Positions 12,733 through 21,125 of a stretch of 33,450 bases of DNA are shown one piece after another (positions within the stretch are counted from its first letter, which is position 1; the number at the start of each line of letters is the position of its first letter). Origin of the DNA: DASVHF01 sp036382695 (GTDB taxonomy: Bacteria > Patescibacteriota > Microgenomatia > Woykebacterales > RBG-16-39-9b); NCBI GenBank assembly GCA_036382695.1, contig DASVHF010000025.1, positions 1-33,450 of the forward strand, written 5' to 3'. The position numbers and the translations under genes are program-made. The notes under the pieces were generated by a model. It was not told the DNA's origin, searched no databases, and saw nothing but the letters and a program-made list of their open reading frames with translations.

Positions 12733-14493
12733 ATGGAAAGTCAGGTCGAAGAAGTAAAAAGCAGGGTCGACATTGTTGGATTTATCAATGAATATACGCC
12801 ACTAAAAAAAGCCGGTAGAAACTATAAAGCTCTCTGCCCATTCCACACTGAAAAAACCCCCTCTTTTATGGTTAGTCCCGACAGGCAAATTTTTAAATGT
12901 TTTGGCTGTAATGAGGGTGGGGATATATTCGCCTTTTATAAAAGAATGGAGGGTGTTGAGTTTGGCGAAGCGTTGAAATTCTTAGCCCAAAGAGCTGGGG
13001 TACAGCTTAAAGAGTATAAGCCTACCAGGCAAGAACAGCAAAAAGAAACTTTTTTGGAAGCTCATGAGGTTGCAAGTAACCTTTACCACCATTTGTTACT
13101 CAAACACCCCTCCGGAGAAAAAGCCCGTGAGTATCTTGCAGCTCGCGGTATAAAACAAAAAGCAATTTCTGATTTTCGCCTTGGCTATGCCCCGGCCCAA
13201 GCAGATTTATTATTAGGTTATTTGAAGAAAAAAGACTTTTCTATTCAAGAGGCAGTCACCGCCGGTTTGTTACTAGTAGCTGGTGATCGACCAAAAGACC
13301 GCTTCCGCTCCCGGATTATGTTCCCTATTTTTGATACCCAGGGCAGAGTAATTGCTTTTTCTGGCAGAGCCCTAGGAGATATCGAACCAAAGTATTTGAA
13401 TAGCCCAGAAACTCCAATTTTTAGCAAATCGCACTCCTTGTACGGAATAAATCTAGCCAAACAAACGATGAAAAAAGAAAGGGCAGCGATCCTGGTAGAA
13501 GGAAATACTGATGTAATTTCTTCCTTTCAGATTGGCGTAACCAATGTAGTTGCCCCGCTTGGTACCGCTTTAACATTCTCTCAAGTGGAGATTTTGAAAA
13601 GATGGGCCGAGAATCTTCTTTTTGCCTTCGACACAGATTTGGCCGGTGACGCAGCAGCAAAAAGAGGCATAGAAATAGCCGAAAATGCCGGCTTGAACTT
13701 GAGGGTTGTTCAGTTGAGAGGAGCCAAGGACCCAGATGAGGCTATTCATAAAAACCCTCTTTCCTGGAAAAAAGCGATAAAAGAGGCTGTGCCAATTTAT
13801 GATTACTTTATCAATTCCGCGATTGAACGGTATGGAATAACTACCTCAGAAGCAAAAAAGAAAGTTGCATCTGAGGTTCTACCCCAAATTGCTCGAATAA
13901 GCGATGAGATAACAAAGGCCCACTATATACAGGCGATTGCTTCGAAGTTGGGTATTGGGGAAGAAATAATCAGGAGCGTTTTGGCAAAATACCAAACTGG
14001 GGAACCAGATAGTACTGGTGTAAAGGAAATTCTCGAAAAGCCTTTAAGTGAGAAAGGCTCCATCCTGATAGAAAAATATTTATTGGCTTTGATTTTACAA
14101 GGCGGACAACTGCCAGATGATTTAGGCGAAAATATTTTCAGCTCAGCGTACAACCAGGAAATCTTTGGGTTGATCAAGACTTTTTATGAAAAAGAAAAAA
14201 GACTGAAAATTAAATCACTGATTAAGATTATCCCAGAGGCTCTGCTACCAGAGTTCGATGAACTTTTGCTTTTAGAGTTAAACGAAGAAATTTTGGCTGA
14301 TGAGGACAAGCTAAGGAAAGAAATTTATTATTGCAGCTCACGTCTGAAAGAGTTAAACTTACGAACTAAATTAAAGGAGCTTTCCTTGGCGATTAAGCAG
14401 GCAGAAAGTGTAGGCAATGATTCCAAAGTCAACTCCTTAAGTAGGCAGTTTCGTAATTTGTCAAAAGCGTTAGTTAGTTTGGAAGAAGGTTAG
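12733..14493 (+). CDS. dnaG: DNA primase DnaG
   Basis: 586 residues from ATG 12733; an in-frame GTG two codons upstream lies too close to the -10. DnaG makes the RNA primers for chromosome replication. The CHC2 zinc finger is C35-P-F-H38...C56-F-G-C59 with TEKTPSF and GGDIFAF. A catalytic-core N-terminal part follows (FGEALKFLAQRAGV, Y..RGI). The Toprim domain has E256-G-N-T-D and FAFDTDLAGDAAAKRG, the metal-binding acidic residues; most DnaGs have EGYMD or EGYFD at the first site, so the NT pair is a small variation. The C-terminal about 150 residues form the helical DnaB-binding region. rpoD follows 33 nt later; the rpsU of the classical macromolecular-synthesis operon is absent. Confidence 0.97.
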   Translation: MESQVEEVKSRVDIVGFINEYTPLKKAGRNYKALCPFHTEKTPSFMVSPDRQIFKCFGCNEGGDIFAFYKRMEGVEFGEALKFLAQRAGVQLKEYKPTRQEQQKETFLEAHEVASNLYHHLLLKHPSGEKAREYLAARGIKQKAISDFRLGYAPAQADLLLGYLKKKDFSIQEAVTAGLLLVAGDRPKDRFRSRIMFPIFDTQGRVIAFSGRALGDIEPKYLNSPETPIFSKSHSLYGINLAKQTMKKERAAILVEGNTDVISSFQIGVTNVVAPLGTALTFSQVEILKRWAENLLFAFDTDLAGDAAAKRGIEIAENAGLNLRVVQLRGAKDPDEAIHKNPLSWKKAIKEAVPIYDYFINSAIERYGITTSEAKKKVASEVLPQIARISDEITKAHYIQAIASKLGIGEEIIRSVLAKYQTGEPDSTGVKEILEKPLSEKGSILIEKYLLALILQGGQLPDDLGENIFSSAYNQEIFGLIKTFYEKEKRLKIKSLIKIIPEALLPEFDELLLLELNEEILADEDKLRKEIYYCSSRLKELNLRTKLKELSLAIKQAESVGNDSKVNSLSRQFRNLSKALVSLEEG

Positions 14494-14526
14494 CTTACCA
14501 CTATCAAATATCAAAGCAGGCCAAAA

Positions 14527-15600
14527 ATGACAAAGAAAACTAGAGAAGAAGCACTAAAAGAATTAGTTAAAAGGGGTAAGGAAATAGGTTTTGTAACTCA
14601 GGAAGATATTTTAGAAGTTTTTCCCGAGGCTGAAGAACATGTTGAGGAGCTGGACAAGCTATACACAATGCTCGCCGAGGAGAGTGTCGATGTTCTTGAG
14701 GTGGGAACTGAAGAGGAGGCCAAGCCAGGCGATATTGAGAAGGATATAGAGGTTCTGACTGCTTTGGCTGGTGGACAAATTACCGATCCTGTACGGATGT
14801 ATTTAAAGGAAATCGGTCGTATTTCACTACTGACTGCTGAAGATGAGGTGCGCCTAGCAAAAGGAGTTGAAAAAGGCGACCCGCGAGCAAAAGAGAGGTT
14901 GATCAGTTCTAATCTAAGATTGGTGGTTTCAATCGCAAAAAAATATGTTGGCCGAGGACTTTCCCTACTTGATTTGATTGAAGAAGGCAATATCGGGCTG
15001 ATGCGGGCAGTCGAAAAATTTGACTGGCGAAAGGGGTATAAATTCTCCACTTACGCTACTTGGTGGATACGCCAAGCGATAACACGTGCGATTGCCGACC
15101 AAGCCCGAACCATCCGAATACCTGTCCACATGGTAGAAACGATTAACCGTTTTATTCGCACCAGTAGAAAGCTGATGCAAGAGCTCGGTCGAGAACCGAC
15201 ACCAGAAGAAGTAGCCAGGGAGATGGATATTGATCCAGAAAAGGTGCGCGAAATAATTAAGGTCTCTCAAGAACCTACCAGCCTCGAAGCTCCCGTAGGC
15301 GAAGAAAAAGATTCGACTTTGGGAGATTTTATTCCAGATGAAGAAATAAGACCAGAAGATCAAGCTAGCGTAGAATTACTAAAATCCCATCTTTCTGAAG
15401 TGCTTGATACCCTCAACGATAGAGAAAAAAAGGTTTTGAAGTTGCGCTTTGGCTTAGAAGACGGGCGACAACGAACGCTTGAAGAAGTAGGTAGGGAATT
15501 TGGGGTAACACGCGAGCGTATCCGCCAAATCGAAGCTAAAGCGCTCCGGAAACTACGCCATCCAACCCGAAGTAAAAAACTGAAAGATTATCTTGAGTAA
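14527..15600 (+). CDS. rpoD: Primary RNA polymerase sigma factor (RpoD/SigA)
   Basis: 357 residues, a compact group 1 sigma-70. A short acidic region 1.1 (about 1-70) precedes region 1.2 (DPVRMYLKEIGRISLLTAEDEV). Region 2 has LRLVVSIAKKYVGRGLSLLDLI, EKFDWRKGYKFSTYATWWIRQAITRA (2.3-2.4) and RTIRIPVHMVE. Region 3 follows (LGREPTPEEVAREM). Region 4 ends with the helix-turn-helix TLEEVGREFGVTRERIRQIEAKALRKLRHP, which reads the -35 box. It is the likely reader of the TTGACA/TATAAT-type promoters seen all over the window. It is transcribed with dnaG. Confidence 0.97.
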   Translation: MTKKTREEALKELVKRGKEIGFVTQEDILEVFPEAEEHVEELDKLYTMLAEESVDVLEVGTEEEAKPGDIEKDIEVLTALAGGQITDPVRMYLKEIGRISLLTAEDEVRLAKGVEKGDPRAKERLISSNLRLVVSIAKKYVGRGLSLLDLIEEGNIGLMRAVEKFDWRKGYKFSTYATWWIRQAITRAIADQARTIRIPVHMVETINRFIRTSRKLMQELGREPTPEEVAREMDIDPEKVREIIKVSQEPTSLEAPVGEEKDSTLGDFIPDEEIRPEDQASVELLKSHLSEVLDTLNDREKKVLKLRFGLEDGRQRTLEEVGREFGVTRERIRQIEAKALRKLRHPTRSKKLKDYLE

Positions 15601-15654
15601 ATCCTATCGTTATCTGCACAATCCGACTACTCGCCCGCCCGTTTGTTTTAATAC

Positions 15655-15683
15655 TTGATACGTGACTCTTGGTACGGGATACT
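15655..15683 (+). promoter_or_regulatory. Promoter of the membrane-protein gene at 15693
   Basis: TTGATA (15655-15660), 17 nt, GATACT (15678-15683). ATG 15693 is 9 nt beyond, again with almost no leader. Confidence 0.5.
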
Positions 15684-15692
15684 TTATGGTAG

Positions 15693-16160
15693 ATGTCCCA
15701 ACATTTGCGCCAGACCATCATCGGTTTTATTTGGCCCGGACCAATTGCAGGCCCGTTGCCACTCAATCTTTTTCGTGTACTTTCCCCAACCTTAGTTTTT
15801 TATATAAAACCTATTCCAGCAGCATTAGTGATGGGTATAATAACTGCCTTTCTTTCGATTTTCTATTTCAGATTGCTTGAACTAACTGGTGGGAAAGAAT
15901 ACACTCAGATTCTACTGAAAAAACTACCCGCGAAAGCTCACCAAGGGATCGGGGCAAAAGGCCCATCGGCATTATTTGCTACAAGTTTAGCAATCGGAGT
16001 ATTTCCCTACGCAATCTTCCTAAGGCTTTTACGATATTCGGAAAGCTCTTCAGAAATCCTGCTTTTAGCTGCCTCACTTGTCAGCAGTTTCGTTTGGACA
16101 GGGGTATTCTGGGGTTTTGTCGTAGAAATTATAAAAAGATCAGCCAGCTTTGCTTTTTAA
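15693..16160 (+). CDS. Multi-pass membrane protein, unknown function
   Basis: 155 residues. Four hydrophobic segments are visible: about 8-30 (short, proline-rich, IIGFIWPGPIAGPLPLNLF), 42-62 (IPAALVMGIITAFLSIFYFRL), 91-112 (ALFATSLAIGVFPYAIFLRLL) and 122-147. A basic cytoplasmic loop (KKLPAKAHQGIGAKG) separates the second and third. I do not recognise a family. It lies between rpoD and a YkuK-like gene whose promoter overlaps its 3' end, so it seems to be transcribed alone. Confidence 0.65.
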   Translation: MSQHLRQTIIGFIWPGPIAGPLPLNLFRVLSPTLVFYIKPIPAALVMGIITAFLSIFYFRLLELTGGKEYTQILLKKLPAKAHQGIGAKGPSALFATSLAIGVFPYAIFLRLLRYSESSSEILLLAASLVSSFVWTGVFWGFVVEIIKRSASFAF

Positions 16161-16178
16161 GCAGATTTGCAGTACAAT
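16150..16178 (+). promoter_or_regulatory. Promoter of the YkuK-like gene
   Basis: TTGCTT (16150-16155), 17 nt, TACAAT (16173-16178). ATG 16187 is 8 nt beyond, which fits a leaderless mRNA and rules out the longer frame from 16094. Confidence 0.7.
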
Positions 16179-16186
16179 TAGTTGCC

Positions 16187-16663
16187 ATGGAAGAAAAATA
16201 TAACTCACCTACCTGGGGAAATCTAACTTACGAAGGGGTGATTGAAAGAATAGCCAGCTATATTAGGGAAGATACTAACTTCCGCTATAAAGTAATTGTG
16301 GGTACAGATAGCGAGAATAGAAACGGGTGCGCCGATTTTGTTACCGCAGTGATTGTTCACCGGATAGGTAAGGGCGGATTGTATTTTTGGAGCCGTAAGA
16401 ACCTAAAAAATGTTATTGCCATTCACGATAGAATAGCCAAGGAAACTCAATTTTCAATTGAACTAGCCTGGAAACTGCGTGATACCTTTCGCCACAATGG
16501 CCTTTCTGGTTATGAACCAGAGGTTCACCTCGATGTTGGTGAGGGAGGAGCTACCCGCGATATGGTCCGTTGGGTAACCGGAATGGTGCTGGGTAGCGGG
16601 CTAGCCTACAAAATCAAACCAGATTCTTATGGTGCTACCAAAGTCGCCGACCGCCACACTTAA
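16187..16663 (+). CDS. RNase H-fold protein of the YkuK/DUF458 family
   Basis: 158 residues. The order of conserved blocks matches DUF458 (B. subtilis YkuK): YKVIVGTDSE (first acidic residue on strand 1), VTAVIVHRIGKGGLYFWSRK, a helical segment with RIAKET, VHLDVGEGGATRDMVRWVTGMVLGSGL (second acidic strand), and the end IKPDSYGATKVADRHT. The family is predicted to have a ribonuclease H-like fold, with D52-type carboxylates binding metal; its substrate is unknown, and in spore-formers it is linked to sporulation-stage expression. Here it stands alone, convergent with the Ca2+ ATPase gene. Confidence 0.85.
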   Translation: MEEKYNSPTWGNLTYEGVIERIASYIREDTNFRYKVIVGTDSENRNGCADFVTAVIVHRIGKGGLYFWSRKNLKNVIAIHDRIAKETQFSIELAWKLRDTFRHNGLSGYEPEVHLDVGEGGATRDMVRWVTGMVLGSGLAYKIKPDSYGATKVADRHT

Positions 16664-16716
16664 ATTTCCTACTTGATAACATCTTAATTTACATCACCTA
16701 TAGAATATCGGTTGGG

Positions 16717-19428
16717 TCAGGGTCTTTGTTTAGCGACTACCGGGGAGAAGGTCGGGAAAAGATCCAAGAGTTTGTCGACGAACTTCAACACAAAGAATAG
16801 TAGTAAACCTACGATAGTAATATACAACCAGTCAAACAGATCAATTGGGCTTACTTCGAACAAAGTAGAAAGAGTGGGAATATGGACGATGGCTATTTGT
16901 AAAAGCACTGAAGTTACAATTGCTGCTGGTAGCCAGAGATTAGCAGCCCAAGAGATTTGATAATCGCTCCTTATATTTACTAGCCGCACCAGTTCAAAGA
17001 TTATGATTGCCATAAAAGCCGCCGCTCTGGCTTCAAATAGCCCTCCTTCTTGCAGATTAAGATAAAAAAGCCCCAGAGTGGCAACTGTTAAGCTAATGGA
17101 AAAGGCACCCATCTCTAACCAGATTCTTTGGCTGATGATCTGTCCTTGAAACTTTCTTGGGGAATAGTGCAAAATCCCTTTTTCTGCAGGGTCAAGACCC
17201 AAAGCAATTGCTGGAAGACCATCAGTTACAACATTAATCCACAAAATCATCACTGCTGTCAAAGGTAAATCTTTAAAAATTAAAAGTGCAATAAAGATAA
17301 CTAAGACCTCACCAATGTTGCACGAAAGGAGGTAGTCGACAAACCTGCGAATATTATCGAAGATTCCTCGACCTTCCTCAACAGCAGCCACAATAGTGCC
17401 AAATTTGTCATCAAGCAAGATCATGTCACTGGCTTCCTTCGCTACATCAGTGCCAGTAATGCCCATGGCGATCCCAATATCAGAACGCTTGAGAGCTGGA
17501 GCGTCGTTGACCCCATCTCCTGTCATGGCGACGAGATGACCACGTTTTTGGAGTGCTTCAACGATTCTGAACTTATGTTCTGGGTTTACCCGAGCATAGA
17601 TATTAGTTTTTCCCACTTTTTTCTCAAGCCCTCCCCTAGACAATTTATCAAGCTCTGCTCCAGTTAGTATTTCACCGCTAATACCAATCTCGCAAGCGAC
17701 GGCTTTCGCCGTTGCCGAATGATCTCCGGTGATCATTATTACTCTGATGCCGCTTTTTTGGCAGTCTTCGATTAAACCCCTCACCTCTTTTCTAGGAGGA
17801 TCCATCATTGCTTGGAGCCCAATAAAGGCGAGATCCGTTTCTAGCGTCTCTTCGCCCACCTTTTCAGTTTCTTTGTATGCAAAGCCAAGCACCCGCAAAG
17901 CAGCGCTCGAAAGATCCGCATTTTCTACCAGGATTTTCTTTTTCGCTACGTCACGTAAAGGTACAACCTGACCATTTTGAACGAGCTTTGTGCATTTGGA
18001 AAGAATAACCTCGGGTGCTCCTTTGCTGTAGACCACTCGTTTGCCTTCCTCCTCGATTACCACGCTCATCATTTTCCGCTCCGAACTAAAAGGGACTTCA
18101 AAAAGGCGCTTACCGGCAGATTTGACACTGCCTTGGCGAGCGGAAAAAATCAAAGCCACTTCAGTTGGATCGCCAAAAGCCCGACCAGTCTCGCGGGCCG
18201 CTGCGTTGTTACAAATCAGGCCAGCTTTAAGGATGGGGGTAAGAGTCCTTGGATCTGCTTTTTCGCCGGCCAAAAGAAAGTCGCCGGTCAAACGGCGACT
18301 TTTACTGACAATTTCGTAGGTTTTTCCGTCAAAATAAACTTTCCGGACGGCCATTTCTCCAGTAGTTAAGGTCCCAGTTTTATCAGTACAAATAGTATCT
18401 ACTGAACCTAGAGTTTCTGTTGAGGCGAGTTTTCTCACAAGGGTGTTTCTTTTTAGCATCCGTTGCGTTCCGTAGGCTAGAGAAATTGTCACCACAGCCG
18501 GTAAACCTTCTGGTATGGCTGCGACTGCCAAAGCAACAGCAGCAACAAAGGAGTGCAAAACCCTTTCTAGAGTAGTTAACTCCATGTATTCACTGGAGAT
18601 AAAAACGATAAAAAGAAAAATAAAAGCAGAGATGCCAACTACCCCAAGGCCAACGATTTTTCCTAACCGATTAAGTCTTTTTTGGATTGGTGTTTCTTCC
18701 TTCTTGGTTTCAGCTACAAATTTAGCTATCTTACCGATCTCCATTTCATCGCCGGTTCTAACCACGATTCCCCTGCCCCGTCCTTTGGTAATTTCAGTGC
18801 TAGAAAAAACCATGTTCACTTGATCAGCCGTTTGAAGCGGGCCCGAAAGTGGTTCTGGATTTTTCTTCACTGGAATAGATTCTCCGGTAAGAGAACTCTC
18901 ATTACTGTGCAAATCTATAGCTTCAATGAGTCGGGTGTCGGCTGGGATCTTTACACCTTCCTCAAGTACAACCAGGTCACCCGGTACTAAAAGGGAAATA
19001 TCAACTTCTTTTTCTTCGCCTCCCCGAATCACCCTTGCCTTGAAAGCTAAAAGTTTTTTCAGGGCCGCAATTGCTTCTTCGGCTTTGTATTCTTGGATGA
19101 ATCCAAGCGTGGTAATCATCAAAATTATTCCCACTATTAAGTTTCCTTCAATAAAATCAGATTGGTTCTTTTCGCCAAAAAAATAAACTAGGTAGATGAA
19201 GACGGCGGCTAAAATTAAAATTAAAACTAAAATGTTTTTAAACTGGGAGAAATAAATCTTTAAAGGGGAAACCTTTTTCTTTTCCGACAGTTTATTTGGT
19301 CCGTATGTTTCTAGCCGCTTCCTAGCTTCCTGTTCGGATAAACCAGCTTCAGCCGTTCCAAAAAGGCTAAAAAGCTCGCTGTTTGTCAGAGAATAGATTG
19401 GTTTTCCTTCACGGTTGGCAGTGCCCAT
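16717..19428 (-). CDS. P2A (SERCA-type) Ca2+-transporting P-type ATPase
   Basis: 903 residues, usual length. It pumps Ca2+ out of the cytoplasm using ATP. Order: N-terminal cation-ATPase segment (LSEQEARKRLETYGPNKL), M1-M2, actuator with LTGESIPV, M3-M4 with PEGLPAVV, phosphorylation site D349-KTGTLT, nucleotide-binding KGAPE, MITGDHSATA, the hinge TGDGVNDAPALK, then M5-M10. The residues that hold both Ca2+ ions in SERCA are present: E in PEGLP (M4), N and E in SCNIGEVLVIF (M5), N, T and D in WINVVTDGLPA (M6), and E in IIIFELVRL (M8). This supports Ca2+ rather than Na+/K+ or heavy metals. It is expressed apart from neighbours; no clear promoter or SD was found. Confidence 0.95.
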   Translation of the reverse strand: MGTANREGKPIYSLTNSELFSLFGTAEAGLSEQEARKRLETYGPNKLSEKKKVSPLKIYFSQFKNILVLILILAAVFIYLVYFFGEKNQSDFIEGNLIVGIILMITTLGFIQEYKAEEAIAALKKLLAFKARVIRGGEEKEVDISLLVPGDLVVLEEGVKIPADTRLIEAIDLHSNESSLTGESIPVKKNPEPLSGPLQTADQVNMVFSSTEITKGRGRGIVVRTGDEMEIGKIAKFVAETKKEETPIQKRLNRLGKIVGLGVVGISAFIFLFIVFISSEYMELTTLERVLHSFVAAVALAVAAIPEGLPAVVTISLAYGTQRMLKRNTLVRKLASTETLGSVDTICTDKTGTLTTGEMAVRKVYFDGKTYEIVSKSRRLTGDFLLAGEKADPRTLTPILKAGLICNNAAARETGRAFGDPTEVALIFSARQGSVKSAGKRLFEVPFSSERKMMSVVIEEEGKRVVYSKGAPEVILSKCTKLVQNGQVVPLRDVAKKKILVENADLSSAALRVLGFAYKETEKVGEETLETDLAFIGLQAMMDPPRKEVRGLIEDCQKSGIRVIMITGDHSATAKAVACEIGISGEILTGAELDKLSRGGLEKKVGKTNIYARVNPEHKFRIVEALQKRGHLVAMTGDGVNDAPALKRSDIGIAMGITGTDVAKEASDMILLDDKFGTIVAAVEEGRGIFDNIRRFVDYLLSCNIGEVLVIFIALLIFKDLPLTAVMILWINVVTDGLPAIALGLDPAEKGILHYSPRKFQGQIISQRIWLEMGAFSISLTVATLGLFYLNLQEGGLFEARAAAFMAIIIFELVRLVNIRSDYQISWAANLWLPAAIVTSVLLQIAIVHIPTLSTLFEVSPIDLFDWLYITIVGLLLFFVLKFVDKLLDLFPTFSPVVAKQRP

Positions 19429-19552
19429 TCAACCTACCCATCTTCGACCTTTTCAACAATAGTTTCGCTGACAAAAGCGAATGGCAGACCAACTAAGAAA
19501 AATTCCAGAAGTCGCAGTTTACGAAGTTCCATCCGTTTAAGTAAAGGATAAC

Positions 19553-19858
19553 CTAAATTTTATAAGAGGTCAAAAACTTTCCGAGGACCTGTTTGTGGTG
19601 GATAGGTCCAAAATGACGACTATCTTGGCTGTCAACTTTGTTGAACCCAGCAATAAAATATTGATTGTCCCCGATCACCCCTTCAATCCTTTTGAGTAAA
19701 ATTTTATCTCTTTGGCTTGGGAGTTGAAAAGCGATAATGTCGCCGGGCTTTGGCTTAGAAAAAAGATAAGCGAATGTGTTAATCAATACCCGATCACCTT
19801 CCCGAAAGGTTGGTTCCATGCTATGGCCTTTAAGGATGAAGCGTTTGACTGGAAACAT
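19553..19858 (-). CDS. sodX: S26-family peptidase, nickel superoxide dismutase maturation protease (SodX-like)
   Basis: 101 residues, much shorter than type I signal peptidases and without a membrane anchor. The S26 catalytic dyad is visible: Ser13 in LKGHSMEPTFREGD and Lys56 in ILLKRIEG, followed by YFIAGFN..DSQDSRHFGPI, the box E region. It lies 49 nt downstream of sodN, the usual order for the protease that trims the SodN pro-sequence to free its N-terminal histidine. The assignment rests on size, motifs and this neighbour. A TATAAC abuts the ATG, but co-transcription with sodN seems more likely. Confidence 0.88.
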   Translation of the reverse strand: MFPVKRFILKGHSMEPTFREGDRVLINTFAYLFSKPKPGDIIAFQLPSQRDKILLKRIEGVIGDNQYFIAGFNKVDSQDSRHFGPIHHKQVLGKFLTSYKI

Positions 19859-19907
19859 GTTATAAAATTAGAATTTCGCGCTTCGTGCTTCGAATTTTAA
19901 GATTCTA

Positions 19908-20417
19908 TTACTTATTTACTACTATTTTACCTTCCGTTGGATAAACTGTCTTGATTATGATTGGTTCAAACCCCTTGGTTTTAAAGAAGATCTCGGCAAA
20001 TTCTTGCACTTTGGCCAGAAGTTGCTGGGAAGCTTCTAAATTAATCTCTTGTCTAGCCTTTGAAGCAAGTTTCATAATCTCAAAGACAAGAGAGTGTAAA
20101 TTTGGATGCTTTTCTAGATGTTCCGGCCTAAAATAATCGCCCCAAATCACCCGTACCTCATGTTTTACAATTTCTGCATGTTCTTCTTTAACCTTCGTTA
20201 ATCTGGCTATTTGAGAGATTATTTTTTTCCGCTCCTCGAAAGGGGGATTTGCGGAAGAAGCCTTTAGCTCATTTATTATGTTAGTCATTCGGATTACTGT
20301 GTGGGCGGCAACTTGAGCCGCGTGAGGATCATAAATTCCGCAGGGGATATCACAATGAGCATAAATTGGCCGGGGCGGAGAGAGCCGATCCAGGATTTTC
20401 AGAAAAGTTTTAAGCAT
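19908..20417 (-). CDS. sodN: Nickel superoxide dismutase precursor
   Basis: 169 residues from ATG 20415-20417, chosen because AAGGAGG lies 5 nt upstream; an in-frame TTG at 20432 precedes the SD. NiSOD disproportionates superoxide to O2 and H2O2. After a 20-residue pro-sequence ending PPRPIYA comes the nickel hook HCDIPCGIYDPHAAQ (H21, C22, D23, P25, C26, G27, Y29), which supplies all nickel ligands once His1 is exposed by cleavage. The rest is a helical bundle (VIRMTNIINEL, EEHAEIVKHEVRVIWGDYF), typical of the family. Mature size would be about 149 residues, slightly longer than actinobacterial SodN (about 117), because of the C-terminal extension. The protease gene lies directly downstream. 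No Ni transporter lies in the window. Confidence 0.95.
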   Translation of the reverse strand: MLKTFLKILDRLSPPRPIYAHCDIPCGIYDPHAAQVAAHTVIRMTNIINELKASSANPPFEERKKIISQIARLTKVKEEHAEIVKHEVRVIWGDYFRPEHLEKHPNLHSLVFEIMKLASKARQEINLEASQQLLAKVQEFAEIFFKTKGFEPIIIKTVYPTEGKIVVNK

Positions 20418-20440
20418 ACGTGCCTCCTTCAAGCCATATC

Positions 20441-20469
20441 AATTTAACAAAAGATGTCTCCGATGTAAA
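20441..20469 (-). promoter_or_regulatory. Candidate promoter and SD of sodN
   Basis: Minus strand TTTACA (20464-20469), 17 nt, TAAATT (20441-20446). The leader of about 17 nt carries the full SD AAGGAGG (20423-20429), which fixes the start at 20417. Confidence 0.5.
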
Positions 20470-20474
20470 CAGCC

Positions 20475-20507
20475 AAGAAAGAAAAGGCCCCGAACTAATC
20501 GGGGTCC
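20475..20507 (-). terminator. Rho-independent terminator of the 180-residue secreted-protein gene
   Basis: GGACCCCGA-TTAG-TTCGGGGCC (20486-20507, minus strand) followed by a T-rich tail TTTTCTTTCTT. It separates this gene from sodN. Confidence 0.9.
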
Positions 20508-20533
20508 TTTCCTTCTCGTTACTGTGCTGCCAA

Positions 20534-21076
20534 TTAATTTGTTTCGGTGAGCACCCCTTCCAATTCAATCGTCTCTGGAGAAGGATGTGGGACGACGATG
20601 CAGAATAGTCGCCAATAACTACCCTTCCAATAACCTTTGAAGGTTACTTCGCCACAGCCCCGGGCGGAAAGTTTTGCCTTGCCGTGAAAAGCAAGATCAA
20701 GATCGGTTCCGGAAGCACGGGCTTCGCCTCGGCCAATATAGATGACCCAGTGTCCGATATGGATCTTGTGATGGAAACCCGTAACCGCCACCTTACTTAA
20801 ATCGCTATCCTCAACAGCCAAGGCTCCTTTACCAGCTACGTAGATATAGCCATTGACATTGCGAAAATGGACAAAACCTTTTCCTTCAGCCTTTAAGCCT
20901 CCGCAACCCTTTAAGTGAAGAGGATGGCCAGGTGTGACTTCAAAAGGAATTGGCTTTGGGTAGGGTATCGGCAGAATAATGTTGTCCACTGCGCTGGTAG
21001 GTTGGGCAAAAGCCGCAGTAGCGAATGTAGCTAATAAAGCTACCGCACCAGCGGCCGAAATAATCTTTTTTACCAT
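20534..21076 (-). CDS. Secreted beta-rich protein, unknown function
   Basis: 180 residues with a clear signal peptide (MVKKIISAAGAVALLATFATAAFA, cut before QPTS). The mature part is rich in Gly and beta-strand patterns, with repeating units such as GCGGLKAEGKGFVHFRNVNGYIYVAGKGALAV and GRGEARASGTDLDLAFHGKAKLSARGCGEVTFKG. These suggest a beta-sandwich or beta-helix with two conserved GCG turns that could form a disulfide. I recognise no family. It has its own SD (AAGGGGGTGA, 4 nt from the ATG) and a textbook terminator, so it is a self-contained unit between sodN and the anti-sigma-like gene. Confidence 0.75.
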   Translation of the reverse strand: MVKKIISAAGAVALLATFATAAFAQPTSAVDNIILPIPYPKPIPFEVTPGHPLHLKGCGGLKAEGKGFVHFRNVNGYIYVAGKGALAVEDSDLSKVAVTGFHHKIHIGHWVIYIGRGEARASGTDLDLAFHGKAKLSARGCGEVTFKGYWKGSYWRLFCIVVPHPSPETIELEGVLTETN

Positions 21077-21125
21077 TACTACTCACCCCCTTATCGAATA
21101 GTAAGACGGAGGTTTTGGAAAAACG

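Noticed and set aside
19463..19480. TTCGCT/AGCGAA hairpin after sodX as a terminator
   Set aside because: Only 6 bp and no T-tract; kept as noise.
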